Assembly (NCBI GenBank): GCA_029941905.1
Contig: JAPYTQ010000007.1
Coordinates: 1 to 64,000, forward strand
DNA length: 64,000 bases
Direction of reading: 5' to 3'
Source: JAHRVQ01 sp029941905
GTDB taxonomy: Bacteria > Pseudomonadota > Gammaproteobacteria > Pseudomonadales > Azotimanducaceae
Shown: positions 53,913-63,041 of the stretch, one piece after another
How positions within the stretch are numbered: position 1 is the stretch's first letter
Layout: each line of letters starts with the position of its first letter
Notes under the pieces: model-generated
What the model was told of the DNA's origin: nothing
Seen by the model: only the letters and a program-made list of their open reading frames with translations
The model's database searches: none
Translations under genes and position numbers: made by a program

Positions 53913-53993
53913 TTATCAAAACCTTAAAGTGATTTTGACCATCATTACATATTTGCGAACTTGCAAACGAAATCCATAAACATCAAAACAATA

Positions 53994-54704
53994 CTAGAAT
54001 GTTGCTTCCACTGTTGCCGTCAGGTCTTCCTTCGCAGTCTCCCGAAGAGGATGGCCATGGGCGCCGATCATGTGAACAAATTCAAGCTGGGTGAGTCTTT
54101 CGAAATCGGACTTCAAGGACCCTCCCGCTGGCGTCATTCGCTTGCGCCAGGGTGGACCGATCTGTGCCGGGCGGCGCAGAAATCCGATGAGATGAGCAGC
54201 CAGCTTTGCGGGAAGGCTGCATCCTTTGGTATTGTTCCAGTGCTGGACAGAATCACAGGTGATCAGGATACCGCCGCCACGTGCGATCAACAAAGCGCCC
54301 TCCTTATTTTGGGTGTCGAGGAACTCGAATAGCTCAGCGTCGGGAATCGGAAGTGAACCTTCACTCAGTTTTTCGTCAGGTGTTGGATCTTCTGGACGCG
54401 CCCCGTCGGGCAGCGCCCAATAGGTAGCACCAAACCGCTCCAGATAGTAAGCGTCGTCCATGCCGTGCATAAAGCCAATTTTCACGACATGATGCACCGT
54501 ACCCAATTTTTCAAGCTCTGCCTCACCGGCAGCAGACAATCGAACCGGTGAAACGACGACGAGTTCTTCGCCATTGCGAACAATCACCATGTTTCGAGTC
54601 AGGCGCATTCCCGGTGCCAATTGGACGGAGCCCTGAACCCAGAAAACATCGTCGACGATTTCTTCAATCGGCCCATGTGACATGGCGACTGCATGATTGG
54701 CCAT
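53994..54704 (-). CDS. Metallo-beta-lactamase-like fold hypothetical protein
   Basis: This 236-residue protein has the MBL-like succession: VDDVFWVQGSVQLAPGMRLTRNMVIVRNGEELVVVSPVRLSAAGEAELEKLGTVHHVVKIGFMHGMDDAYYLERFGATYWALPDG and LLIARGGGILITCDSVQHW. Instead of a full H-x-H-x-D-H motif it has MHGMDD, with one His and Asp-Asp, so metal binding is degenerate. It also has a C-terminal His-rich stretch (HMIGAHGHPLRE). Such DUF4336-like proteins are of unknown role. It stands on the minus strand between a selenoprotein cluster and DUF1801. Confidence 0.7.
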   Translation of the reverse strand: MANHAVAMSHGPIEEIVDDVFWVQGSVQLAPGMRLTRNMVIVRNGEELVVVSPVRLSAAGEAELEKLGTVHHVVKIGFMHGMDDAYYLERFGATYWALPDGARPEDPTPDEKLSEGSLPIPDAELFEFLDTQNKEGALLIARGGGILITCDSVQHWNNTKGCSLPAKLAAHLIGFLRRPAQIGPPWRKRMTPAGGSLKSDFERLTQLEFVHMIGAHGHPLRETAKEDLTATVEATF

Positions 54705-54812
54705 CGCTAAATACTCTCAGACTCCTGTACCTCTACCTTACTTGAACATTCTAGAGAAAACGTAGTTTATTTTCCTTATTTACGTGAAACGCAATCGACG
54801 CTGTAAACACGA

Positions 54813-55262
54813 TTACGCACCCAACAACGGTAAGTGTTTTCTCTGGTGATTGGTCAAGGTCAGAAAGATACAGTGCGTGAGCTCCCTGACAGGGATTTTG
54901 TCTTTTTTATCAAACACAATCGCCCGGTTCCCCTCGAACTCAAATGTGTCGCGATAAAGTTCTTTGAAGGTATCAACCAATTGAGTCTGGCAATGGAAAA
55001 ACATGGCATATTGATCAGGCGTTGAATCCTTCCACCCTATGCGGAGTGTACTCCCCTTTTTGGTGATATAGCTGGGCTCGCCCCATCTCAGGGTTTCTTC
55101 AATGCCTCCAACCTCAGAGTATTTTGCACCGGTGTCCAGTACCAGCTGCCGTAAGCGCAACATTTTTTGCCGTACGGGCCTCGGGTAGTTGTCATATACC
55201 AGTTTGACGGCGAAGGACTCGAATTCATGTTTTTCATGACGCCACGCTATTGCACCATACAA
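54813..55262 (-). CDS. DUF1801 family (YdhG-like) protein
   Basis: The roughly 149-residue protein matches DUF1801: YPRPVRQKMLRLRQLVLDTG, GGIEETLRWGEPSYITKKGSTLRIGWK, YAMFFHCQTQLVDTFKELY and FEFEGNRAIVFD. The family is widespread and has an iron-chaperone frataxin-like fold in some members; function here is unknown. The frame begins at 55262, inside the 3' end of the broken glyoxalase gene, with a 16-bp overlap; the first residues (MYGAIAWRHEKHEFE) are probably not part of the core. Confidence 0.85.
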   Translation of the reverse strand: MYGAIAWRHEKHEFESFAVKLVYDNYPRPVRQKMLRLRQLVLDTGAKYSEVGGIEETLRWGEPSYITKKGSTLRIGWKDSTPDQYAMFFHCQTQLVDTFKELYRDTFEFEGNRAIVFDKKDKIPVRELTHCIFLTLTNHQRKHLPLLGA

Positions 55263-55548
55263 AACGCATTGAGTTTGTTTCCATCCAGATCACGGAAGTA
55301 TCCCGCATAAAATCCGTCTTCACCCCGAGGCCCGGGGGCACCTTCATCTGCCGCACCGAGTTCCACAGCCCTGGCATGAAGTTTCTGCACAATTTCGGGT
55401 GATTCCACCATCAAAGCAACCATTGTGCCATTGCCCGCGGTCGCGGTCTCTCCATAAAGCGGGTCGCACCGATGACTTCTAAAAGTGCATCATAAAATCC
55501 TACCGCGCGATCCAAATTGTTTGTACCTAATGTGACGTATCCGATCAT
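55247..55548 (-). pseudogene. Glyoxalase/bleomycin-resistance (VOC) family pseudogene with internal deletion
   Basis: It opens MIGYVTLGTNNLDRAVGFYDALLEVIGATRFME, the classic VOC start, and closes in another frame with TAGNGTMVALMVESPEIVQKLHARAVEL and DGFYAGYFRDLDGNKLNAFCMVQ. Between them some 20-30 residues, the middle strands normally present, are missing, and the reading frame is shifted, so the first part ends at AMAQWLL*. The deletion is near 55440-55460. The ATG at 55548 has GGAG upstream. No functional product is expected. Confidence 0.8.
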
Positions 55549-55717
55549 TTCGAGCTCCTTGTATGTGCCACAGTGTGACAGTGATGCGAGATGTCACTAT
55601 ACGACAGCGATACTGACAGCCTTATGTCAGGAGTGTTTTACAGCCCGCCACCAAAAGTGATCATAAGTTCCTCAGCTGCCATTGCCAGTGTATTCCCGAG
55701 CTTAACTGTTTCAATCT

Positions 55718-56614
55718 TTACCAGGATACCGCTGACAGCCGCTGAGTTAATTCCTCCAGGCCCTTTCCTTTGTTACTGATTTTCCAGGCGAGAAAATTTT
55801 CGGGGCCAGTATCACCACCCAGATCCAACGGTATGAGTTTGCCACTGTTAAGGTGACTTTGAATACGATGTGGCGGCAGATGACCGATGCCAATCCCTGC
55901 CAGTATTGCTTCGAAATTTTAACCGATATTTTGCACGAAGAACATTTGTCCGTCGCTGCTTAAGCCTTCACTTCGCGCAACGTCAACCATCGACGTATCA
56001 TGTGTGGTAACACGGCGGACTCTAGGAAGGGCTGCCTCAAAAGCTTCGGGATTACCAGCCAAGCCAGCCATTGGATGATGAGAAGCAATCACCGGCAACA
56101 GGTCGCCGCGAGTCAATGGTAAAGCGCGGTAGCCCTTTTGTAGCGGAACTGGCCCTGGCGAGCCTACTATCAGATCAACCCGGCCTTGCTCAAGAGCCTC
56201 CCATCCACCGTTAAGCACAGATTCGCAGACATCGATTTCAATCGTGGAATACTCCTCGAGAAATTCGCGAAGAACGCCGAAAAAGACCGAATACGATTGA
56301 TGTGATTCTACCGCGATACTGATACGGGGCTCCCAGCCTGTGGCCACTTCTTTTACCTTGTTCGCCAGTCGCGCGGTAATTTGAAGTATTTCTCTACCCT
56401 CTGAAAGCATTAGTCGTCCTGCTGGCGTCAGTACCGAGCGACGCCCCTGGCGCTGAAACAGTGCAACACCCAACTGCTCTTCCAGCTTTTGCACTGCGTA
56501 GGATACGGCCGACGTCGCTTTGTTCAGTTCTTCAGCTGCTTTCGCGAAGCTTCCGCGCCGATCGATAGCGTCGAGCGTCTCAAGAACCTCTATAGTCACG
56601 GGATTCCTTGCCAT
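55718..56614 (-). pseudogene. LysR-type regulator with an in-frame ochre codon
   Basis: The N-terminal helix-turn-helix is intact: VLETLDAIDRRGSFAKAAEELNKATSAVSYAVQKLEEQLG. The effector domain follows (ISIAVESHQSYSVFFGVLREFLEEYSTIEIDVCESVLNGGWEALEQGRVDLIVGSPG). TAA at 55919-55921 stops it after FVQNIG, but the same frame goes on NFEAILAGIGIGHLPPHRIQSHL to a natural end at 55718. So about 65 C-terminal residues are lost by one nonsense codon. It is divergent from the DoxX operon, which it would be expected to regulate; without its end it may still bind DNA but lack normal induction. Confidence 0.85.
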
Positions 56615-56746
56615 TTAGTCGGGCCAGTATAGTTCTAATACTTAGAACATTCTAAACAGAAAGTAGCCCTTATTGCGAACATTACGATCATTACAATGGC
56701 GCCATCATTTAAACAAACACACAAATACAACATTGGAGCGGCAATT

Positions 56747-57193
56747 ATGAAATCCCTAATCAACCAGATAATCACCTCGACCAGCGGCTTGGAAACCTTA
56801 CCTCTTCGGACCGGCGCCGGTGTGATCTTCGCAGCGCACGGCGCACAAAAATTGTTCGGCTGGTTTGGCGGATATGGCCTGGAAGGCACTGCAGGCTGGA
56901 TGACTTCAATTGGGCTTGAACCGGGACTGCTTATGGCAGCAATGTCTGGCAGTGCGGAATTTTTCGGCGGTTTGTTTCTGATGGTCGGCGTACTGGTACA
57001 CCCGGCTGCTTTGATACTGGCAGTCACCATGACCGTGGCGATCGTCACGGTTCACCTGCAAAACGGCCTCTTTCTGGCGAACAACGGCTACGAGTTTGGC
57101 CTGGCCTTACTGGCGATTAGTGTTGCTCTGATATTCAGGGGTGCAGGTAGCCTGAGTGTTGATCGATTACGCCACACCCAACGGGTGAAATAA
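56747..57193 (+). CDS. DoxX-family membrane protein
   Basis: The 148-residue protein has four hydrophobic stretches. The family signature is LPLRTGAGVIFAAHGAQKLFGWFGGYGLEGTAGWM, then GLLMAAMSGSAEFFGGLFLMVGVLVHPAALILAVTM. It is an inner-membrane protein of quinone-related oxidative metabolism or detoxification. I chose ATG 56747 with GGAG eight bases upstream; the frame runs back to 56696 without a site. It starts a four-gene operon divergent from LysR (38, 0 and 36 bp apart), and the 132-bp interval should contain both promoters. Confidence 0.9.
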   Translation: MKSLINQIITSTSGLETLPLRTGAGVIFAAHGAQKLFGWFGGYGLEGTAGWMTSIGLEPGLLMAAMSGSAEFFGGLFLMVGVLVHPAALILAVTMTVAIVTVHLQNGLFLANNGYEFGLALLAISVALIFRGAGSLSVDRLRHTQRVK

Positions 57194-57231
57194 CGCTACC
57201 TATAGAACATTAACCTCATTGGAGAAAGAGC

Positions 57232-57840
57232 ATGACCGTATTACATATCAATAGCAGCGCACAGCTGAGCAATTCAAATACTCGTAACATTGGGCAGTAC
57301 CTTGTTGAGGCGCTGGGAGAGCCGGTCATCAGCCGCGATCTGGCGCAACAAGCCTTACCACCCATCAGTGCAGAGGACCTGATTGCCGTTCACAGTACAA
57401 CCGACAGCCAACGTGCCAGTTTGCAGCCACAACTAACCTTATCAGAGCAGTTGATCGATGAATTAAAAAACGCCGAAACCCTGGTGCTAAGCGCGCCGGT
57501 GTACAACTTTGGAATTCCAGCCTCACTAAAGCAGTGGATTGACGCCGTCTGTCGTGTTGGTGTTAGCTTTGAATACACCCCTCAGGGACCAGTAGGTTTG
57601 CTCGGACTAGAGCGTGCCTTCATTATCACTGCTACGGGTGGTACGCCTATCGGCAGCGAGATAGATTTTGCCAGCCGCTATCTGGAGCACATCTGTGGGT
57701 TTTTAGGTGTTAGCGAGGTGTTTCATATCGACGCCAGTGGTTCGAAAGGTACGCCTGAGGAGGTGATTACCCAGGGCAAACAACAGGTAGATAGCCTGAT
57801 CTCGACTCTTTCTACCAACCAAATTTTGGGAGTAGCGTAA
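57232..57840 (+). CDS. azoR: FMN-dependent NADH-azoreductase
   Basis: The 202-residue flavodoxin-like protein has VLHINSSAQLSNSNTRNIGQ (FMN phosphate loop), LVLSAPVYNFGIPASLKQWIDAVCRVGVSFEYTPQGPVGLL and AFIITATGGTP, the blocks of AzoR. It reduces quinones and azo compounds with NADH by two electrons, protecting from quinone redox stress. GGAGAAAG precedes the ATG. Its TAA overlaps the next ATG by one base (TAATG), linking it to the glutathionyl-hydroquinone reductase. Confidence 0.9.
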   Translation: MTVLHINSSAQLSNSNTRNIGQYLVEALGEPVISRDLAQQALPPISAEDLIAVHSTTDSQRASLQPQLTLSEQLIDELKNAETLVLSAPVYNFGIPASLKQWIDAVCRVGVSFEYTPQGPVGLLGLERAFIITATGGTPIGSEIDFASRYLEHICGFLGVSEVFHIDASGSKGTPEEVITQGKQQVDSLISTLSTNQILGVA

Positions 57841-58805
57841 TGGGATTCTTACAGAAGGGTAAATGGGTTGATCAATGGTACGACACTGACAATAGCAGTG
57901 GTGAGTTTCGCCGTCAGGATAGCCGCTTCAGAAACTGGTTGACCGTAAACGGCGAAGCAGGCCCCGAGGGTAAGCCCGGCTTCAAAGCACAGCAAGGGCG
58001 TTACCACTTGTATGTGTCAATGGCTTGCCCCTGGGCGCATCGCACACTAATCTTCCGCCAGCTCAAGCAGTTGCAAGACTATATTGATGTCACTGTGGTC
58101 GAACCGATCATGCTGGAAAATGGCTGGGAGATGAGCGATCCGCTCTATGACCTGGGCTTTCTCCACCAGCTGTATGTAAAAGCCGATGCCAGCTATGAAG
58201 GCCGCGTTACGGTGCCGGTATTGTGGGATAAGCAAACACAGACCATTGTCAGCAACGAGTCCTCGGAGATTATCCGCATGTTCAATACGGCGTTTGACCA
58301 TTTGACGGGCAACACCAGCGATTACTACCCACAGGCTTTACACGAGACGATCCATACTTTGAACGATCGTGTTTACGACACCATCAACAACGGTGTCTAC
58401 CGAGCCGGTTTTGCCACTACACAGGAAGCTTACGAAACAGCATATTACAGCTTGTTCGATTCGCTGGACTGGGTCGAGGGGCTGTTAACGCAACAGCGCT
58501 ATCTCGCAGGCGATCAGTTGACGGAAGCCGATTGGCGCCTGTTTACTACTTTGATTCGTTTTGATGCTGTGTATTTCGGACACTTTAAAACCAATCGTCA
58601 GTTACTGGCCGATTACCCTGCCATTAGCGGTTATGTCCGCGAGCTGTATCAGGTGCCCGGAGTGGCTGAAACTGTCAACTTTGAGCATATTAAAACGCAC
58701 TACTACGCCAGTCACCTGATGATCAATCCCACCGGTGTCATTCCTGTGGGACCGGCGCAGGATTTTACCTCCACCCATGGTCGAGAAGGGCTTAAGGCTG
58801 CTTAA
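57840..58805 (+). CDS. yqjG: Glutathionyl-hydroquinone reductase (YqjG/PcpF-type glutathione transferase)
   Basis: The 321-residue protein has the Xi-class glutathione transferase motif RYHLYVSMACPWAHRTLIFRQLK with the catalytic Cys63, VPVLWDKQTQTIVSNESSEIIRMFN (glutathione-binding thioredoxin domain) and a helical C-terminal domain with LTEADWRLFTTLIRFDAVYFGHFKTN. It removes glutathione from glutathionyl-hydroquinones. It is the third gene of the DoxX-azoR-pirin operon, in which all products deal with quinones, so the gene function fits its neighbours very well. Confidence 0.93.
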   Translation: MGFLQKGKWVDQWYDTDNSSGEFRRQDSRFRNWLTVNGEAGPEGKPGFKAQQGRYHLYVSMACPWAHRTLIFRQLKQLQDYIDVTVVEPIMLENGWEMSDPLYDLGFLHQLYVKADASYEGRVTVPVLWDKQTQTIVSNESSEIIRMFNTAFDHLTGNTSDYYPQALHETIHTLNDRVYDTINNGVYRAGFATTQEAYETAYYSLFDSLDWVEGLLTQQRYLAGDQLTEADWRLFTTLIRFDAVYFGHFKTNRQLLADYPAISGYVRELYQVPGVAETVNFEHIKTHYYASHLMINPTGVIPVGPAQDFTSTHGREGLKAA

Positions 58806-58841
58806 GCCACCTGCGTCGCTGCAAATATTTGGAGAAAACAG

Positions 58842-59696
58842 ATGAGAGAATTAATTCAAGTGCTATCAGCCCAGGCAACTCAAGATGGTGACGGCGTTAA
58901 AATTCATCGGCTGGCGGGTCGACACCTGCATCAGGTACTCAACCCCTACTTGATGATTGATGAAATCAATTCCGATACTGCCGCCGATTACATTGGCGGT
59001 TTTCCGGAGCATCCGCACCGCGGCTTTGAAACCATCACCTATATGAAAACCGGGCGTATGCGCCACCTGGACCATATGGGCAATGAAGGCACCATTGGTC
59101 CTGGCGATGTGCAATGGATGACCGCTGGAGCCGGTGTACTTCACTCTGAAATGCCCGAGCAGGATCAGGGCCTATTGCACGGTTTTCAGATCTGGCTGAA
59201 TTTACCTGCCGCCGAAAAAATGAAACCAGCGGCTTATCAGGAAACTGTCAGTGCCGATATAACAGAACAGCGACTGCCTGACGGCGGGCTAGTTCGTGTC
59301 ATCGCAGGTAATGTGAGAATGAATCAACAGGCGCTGCAAGGCCTTCTACCAGAAACTTCAACACAGCCCGTTTTGCTGGATATTCAATTAACCGCTAACG
59401 AAACCGTCGAATTGTCCTTCAGTACAGAAAACCCGGCACTGGTGTTTGTTTATAAAGGCGCAACGGATTTGGTGGCATCCCGCCAACTGGGCATCTACAC
59501 AAACGGCAATGCATTGCACCTGGAGGCTGGACCCTCAGGCGTAGAACTACTGGTACTCAGTGGCCGTCCTATTAAGGAGCCAGTGGTCCGATACGGTCCT
59601 TTTGTGATGAATACGTCTGCGGAAATCGAGCGGGCGCTAAAGGACTTTCAGAATCCGGAATTTCTCAGCAAACTGGGGTCAGGTATTTCGCAATGA
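58842..59696 (+). CDS. Pirin family protein (quercetinase-like cupin)
   Basis: The 284-residue bicupin has YIGGFPEHPHRGFETITYMKTGRMRHLDHMGNEGTIGPGDVQWMTAGAGVLHSEMP, the Pirin signature with metal-binding His/Glu residues (HPH, H, E), and GFQIWLNLPAAEKMKPAAYQ. Pirins of the YhhW type can cleave quercetin or sense redox state. It is the last gene of the operon with DoxX, azoreductase and glutathionyl-hydroquinone reductase. GGAGAAAA lies before the ATG. Cytosolic. Confidence 0.92.
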   Translation: MRELIQVLSAQATQDGDGVKIHRLAGRHLHQVLNPYLMIDEINSDTAADYIGGFPEHPHRGFETITYMKTGRMRHLDHMGNEGTIGPGDVQWMTAGAGVLHSEMPEQDQGLLHGFQIWLNLPAAEKMKPAAYQETVSADITEQRLPDGGLVRVIAGNVRMNQQALQGLLPETSTQPVLLDIQLTANETVELSFSTENPALVFVYKGATDLVASRQLGIYTNGNALHLEAGPSGVELLVLSGRPIKEPVVRYGPFVMNTSAEIERALKDFQNPEFLSKLGSGISQ

Positions 59697-59852
59697 CATT
59701 GAATTCGCCACAGCCGCGTTGTATTTCTTGACAAGGTACCTACATTGCCTGCGACTTTCCTTGAAAAGAGTAGGCCTTGCTGTGACACTTCCTGTGACAA
59801 AAAGTGAGGGCCACTTAAAGTGCCATCTATACAGGAGACTACACTAGTACTA

Positions 59853-62800
59853 CTAAAGACTGGATTTTATTTGAAATGATGAGGGAAGCGTCCCTGCAAG
59901 TTTTCCAAACAGCTCCCGTTTAATACCCAGGAATCTGGAAGGAAGCGTTAACATCAACGGCGTGACAACCAGCGTTAACACCGTTGCAAAGGACAGACCA
60001 TAAACAATACTACTGGCAAGCTTTACCCAGTAGGACGAGACCTGTCCACCATAAATAATGTCACGGTTAATAATGTCAATACTGACATTGCTGGCCAGTG
60101 GCAACAGACCAAGAATGGTGGTTACAGTCGTCAAGAATACAGGTCGCAAGCGTTGTGCACCGGTTTTTACGATTGCATCCACACCACCAATACCGGAACG
60201 TTGCAGGTCATTATAGGTATCGATCAGGACAATGTTGTTATTCACAACAATCCCCGCCAGCGCAACGATGCCAATGCCAGTAAGAATTGCACTAAACGTT
60301 TGATCGAAAATTAACAAGCCCAGCAGTACACCAGCCGTAGACATGACTACCGACGAGAGAATCAGGAACGCCTGATAAAAACTGTTGAATTGGGCGACGA
60401 GTAACACGAACATCAACAAAAGCGCCATCAGGAAGGCAAAGCCGATAAACTGCAGAGACTCATCCTGTTCTTCTGTCGCGCCTCGAAACTTTACTTTCAC
60501 CCTGGGATTGAATTCTGCGTTTTCAACCCATAGTTTTATTTCACTCACCTTGTTGTCAGCAACAAAGCCAGGTTTCACGTTAGCGCGTACGTTCATAATG
60601 TACTCGCCATCAATTCGCTGTATAGAATCAAGTTTGTTTTTAGCGGTTCGCGCTACAAAGTTACTCAGGGGAACAGGGCCGTTTGCGGTCATGATCCGGA
60701 GATTGTCCAATACTTCAATGTTTCTCTCTGACCTGGGATAACGCAAACGAATTTCTACTTCTTCTTCAGCGTCGTCGGGTCGATATTCTCCTAAATAAAG
60801 CCCGTTGGTCACCAACTGCACAGCACTGCCCACTTCGTTCACATTAACGTTATACAACGCTGCTTTGGAACGATCAACGACAAGCTCCCATTCTATGCCA
60901 GGTAAAACTCGGGTATCTTCGATATCCCTGAGATCATCTCGTTGGTCGAGGTACTCCCGAATACTTGCAACAACAGGTTCAAGATCTTCTCGAAATTTTG
61001 AAGATACTTGAATCTGGACATCTTTACCCGTGGTGGGGCCATATTCCTGTTCCATAATTTCGAAATCAATCCCTGCCAAAGGAGCCAGTTTTTCCCGGCT
61101 CTCTTCCAATATTTCCAGGCCAGTTCTTCCGGCGTTACGTGCGCCCTCCATCTCCATAAATATCTGGCCAATTTGATCTGCCGGTGCGCTGCCACGAGAG
61201 AAGAAGCCGCCTTGTTGACCTGCGCTGGTACTGGTGAAATAGCTATCGACTCCAACGAGAGGCATTAGCGTCGTTTCCGTTTCCAACACCAGGTCACGTA
61301 TTTCTTCCTTTGAGAAATTGCCCCGGGCACTGATACTCACCCGACCGAAGATAGGATCGTTTTTAGTAAAGTAAATAAATCCGGCGCTATGTTCGCCGTA
61401 GTAGCTGAAGATTGAATACAACACAGCCATAACAACTAACAGCACTCTCAAGGGGTAACGGAGAACCCGATCCAGGAACCGTGCATAGACACCAGTAAAA
61501 CCCTTTAATGTGAGTACATCCCCGTGCTCCAGTATATAAAGTTGTGCTACGGATTCTTTGTCCATGCTGCCAACCTTCCCAAACAACGCACCCAGAGTCG
61601 GGCCAAAAAAAAGTGCGTAAAGTAGTGAGCCAACCAGCACCGCAAAGACGGTGATGGGCAGGTACATCATGAATTTACCGGAAGTGCCAGGCCAAAAAAA
61701 TAGCGGTAAAAACGCAGCCAGCGTCGTTACTGTCGACGCCACGACGGGCCAGAACATTCGTTTAGATGCAGCTATATAGGCTTCCCGACTGGGTAATCCC
61801 TCTGCCATTTTGCGATCTGCATACTCCGTCACCACAATCGCCCCATCAATCAACATACCAAGCCCAAGTAACATGCCAAACATCACCATAAAGTTAAATG
61901 ACAGTCCCATGGTGTTAAGCACCAGCAGAGCAAACAGGAACGACACAGGTACGGCGGCGCCCACCAGCAAACCAGAACGAATACCAAGTGCAGCAACGAC
62001 CATGATCATAACCAGCGCCATTGCGGTAACAATATTGCCCTGTAGTTCCGTAACCTGTTGCTCGGCAAAAGGTGATTGGTCCTGACTGAAGATCAAGCTG
62101 ATATCAGACGGGTAATCCTGGCCAATCTCAGCAACCAGCGCCCTTATCTTTTTATTCATGTCAATGACATTGGCGCCAGGACGACGCAATACTTCCACCG
62201 AGATTGCCGGTCTGCCGTTGACACGCGTATAACTTTCCCGGTCTTTAAACGTTCGCCGGACCGTCGCGATTTTGTCAAGCGTGACCACTGTTTCGCCTGT
62301 CGATTTGATTGGCAGATTGAAAACATCTTCCCTTGACTCAATCAATCCCGGAACCTTAACGGCAAAACGACCCTGTCCTGTGTCCATTGCCCCCGCCGCA
62401 ATTAGTCGGTTGTTGTTACGGACCGCATTGAACATCTCCTGTTGAGAAATCGAATAGTGTTCAATTTGTAATGGGTCGATAATAGCTTCGAGTAGTTCTT
62501 CCCGATGACCGGCCATTCTTGCCTCCAGCACTTCCGGAATGGTTTCCAGCTCATACTTCAGGTTCACCGCAAGATGGTAGAGCACACGCTCAGGAACAGA
62601 TTCAGAAGCCAGGCTGACAACAATCACCGGGAAATCCGTGATGGTGACTGCCTTGATTACGGGTTCTTCTGATGTACCGGGAATTTCTGACTGTGCCCGG
62701 TCAACTGCTGCCCGCACCTCACTAATAGCGATATCAGGGTCAAAGTCGATGTCAAATTCAAGCATCAGGTTGGCCAGACCTTCTCTTGCGTATGACCTGA

Positions 62801-63041
62801 CTTCATCAATACCTTCCAGTGAACGTACTTCGCTTTCCATGGGTCGAACGATGAGCCGATCAGCATCTTCCGGCGAAATACCAATATGGGGAATCGTGAC
62901 CATCACAATGGGAATAGTGATGTCAGGATCTGCTTCAACGGTGATTGTGCTTCGCGCTACGGATCCCGCCAGAACGAGCATCAACAGCACAGACAGGGTC
63001 GTCCGGCTATTATTGATGACCGCCTCCAGAACTCGATACAT
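59853..63041 (-). CDS. RND-family efflux permease
   Basis: The 1062-residue inner-membrane transporter has the RND architecture: helix 1, a large periplasmic loop (ARAAVDRAQSEIPGTSEEPVIKAV; VEVLRRPGANVIDMNKKI), the helix-4 block LLGLGMLIDGAIVVTEYADRKM, a second loop, and the C-terminal helices with VALAGIVVNNNIVLIDTYNDL and LRPVFLTTVTTILGLLPLA. It exports drugs, lipids or metals by proton exchange as a trimer. Helix 4 carries one Asp (IDGA) where AcrB has two. Its ATG overlaps the adaptor stop by one base (TAATG). Substrate unknown. Confidence 0.93.
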   Translation of the reverse strand: MYRVLEAVINNSRTTLSVLLMLVLAGSVARSTITVEADPDITIPIVMVTIPHIGISPEDADRLIVRPMESEVRSLEGIDEVRSYAREGLANLMLEFDIDFDPDIAISEVRAAVDRAQSEIPGTSEEPVIKAVTITDFPVIVVSLASESVPERVLYHLAVNLKYELETIPEVLEARMAGHREELLEAIIDPLQIEHYSISQQEMFNAVRNNNRLIAAGAMDTGQGRFAVKVPGLIESREDVFNLPIKSTGETVVTLDKIATVRRTFKDRESYTRVNGRPAISVEVLRRPGANVIDMNKKIRALVAEIGQDYPSDISLIFSQDQSPFAEQQVTELQGNIVTAMALVMIMVVAALGIRSGLLVGAAVPVSFLFALLVLNTMGLSFNFMVMFGMLLGLGMLIDGAIVVTEYADRKMAEGLPSREAYIAASKRMFWPVVASTVTTLAAFLPLFFWPGTSGKFMMYLPITVFAVLVGSLLYALFFGPTLGALFGKVGSMDKESVAQLYILEHGDVLTLKGFTGVYARFLDRVLRYPLRVLLVVMAVLYSIFSYYGEHSAGFIYFTKNDPIFGRVSISARGNFSKEEIRDLVLETETTLMPLVGVDSYFTSTSAGQQGGFFSRGSAPADQIGQIFMEMEGARNAGRTGLEILEESREKLAPLAGIDFEIMEQEYGPTTGKDVQIQVSSKFREDLEPVVASIREYLDQRDDLRDIEDTRVLPGIEWELVVDRSKAALYNVNVNEVGSAVQLVTNGLYLGEYRPDDAEEEVEIRLRYPRSERNIEVLDNLRIMTANGPVPLSNFVARTAKNKLDSIQRIDGEYIMNVRANVKPGFVADNKVSEIKLWVENAEFNPRVKVKFRGATEEQDESLQFIGFAFLMALLLMFVLLVAQFNSFYQAFLILSSVVMSTAGVLLGLLIFDQTFSAILTGIGIVALAGIVVNNNIVLIDTYNDLQRSGIGGVDAIVKTGAQRLRPVFLTTVTTILGLLPLASNVSIDIINRDIIYGGQVSSYWVKLASSIVYGLSFATVLTLVVTPLMLTLPSRFLGIKRELFGKLAGTLPSSFQIKSSL

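Noticed and set aside
11770..56614. Genetic code with reassigned TAA/TAG, to explain several interrupted genes
   Set aside because: Intact genes in the window use TAA and TAG as ordinary stops, and several affected genes also have frameshifts or deletions.
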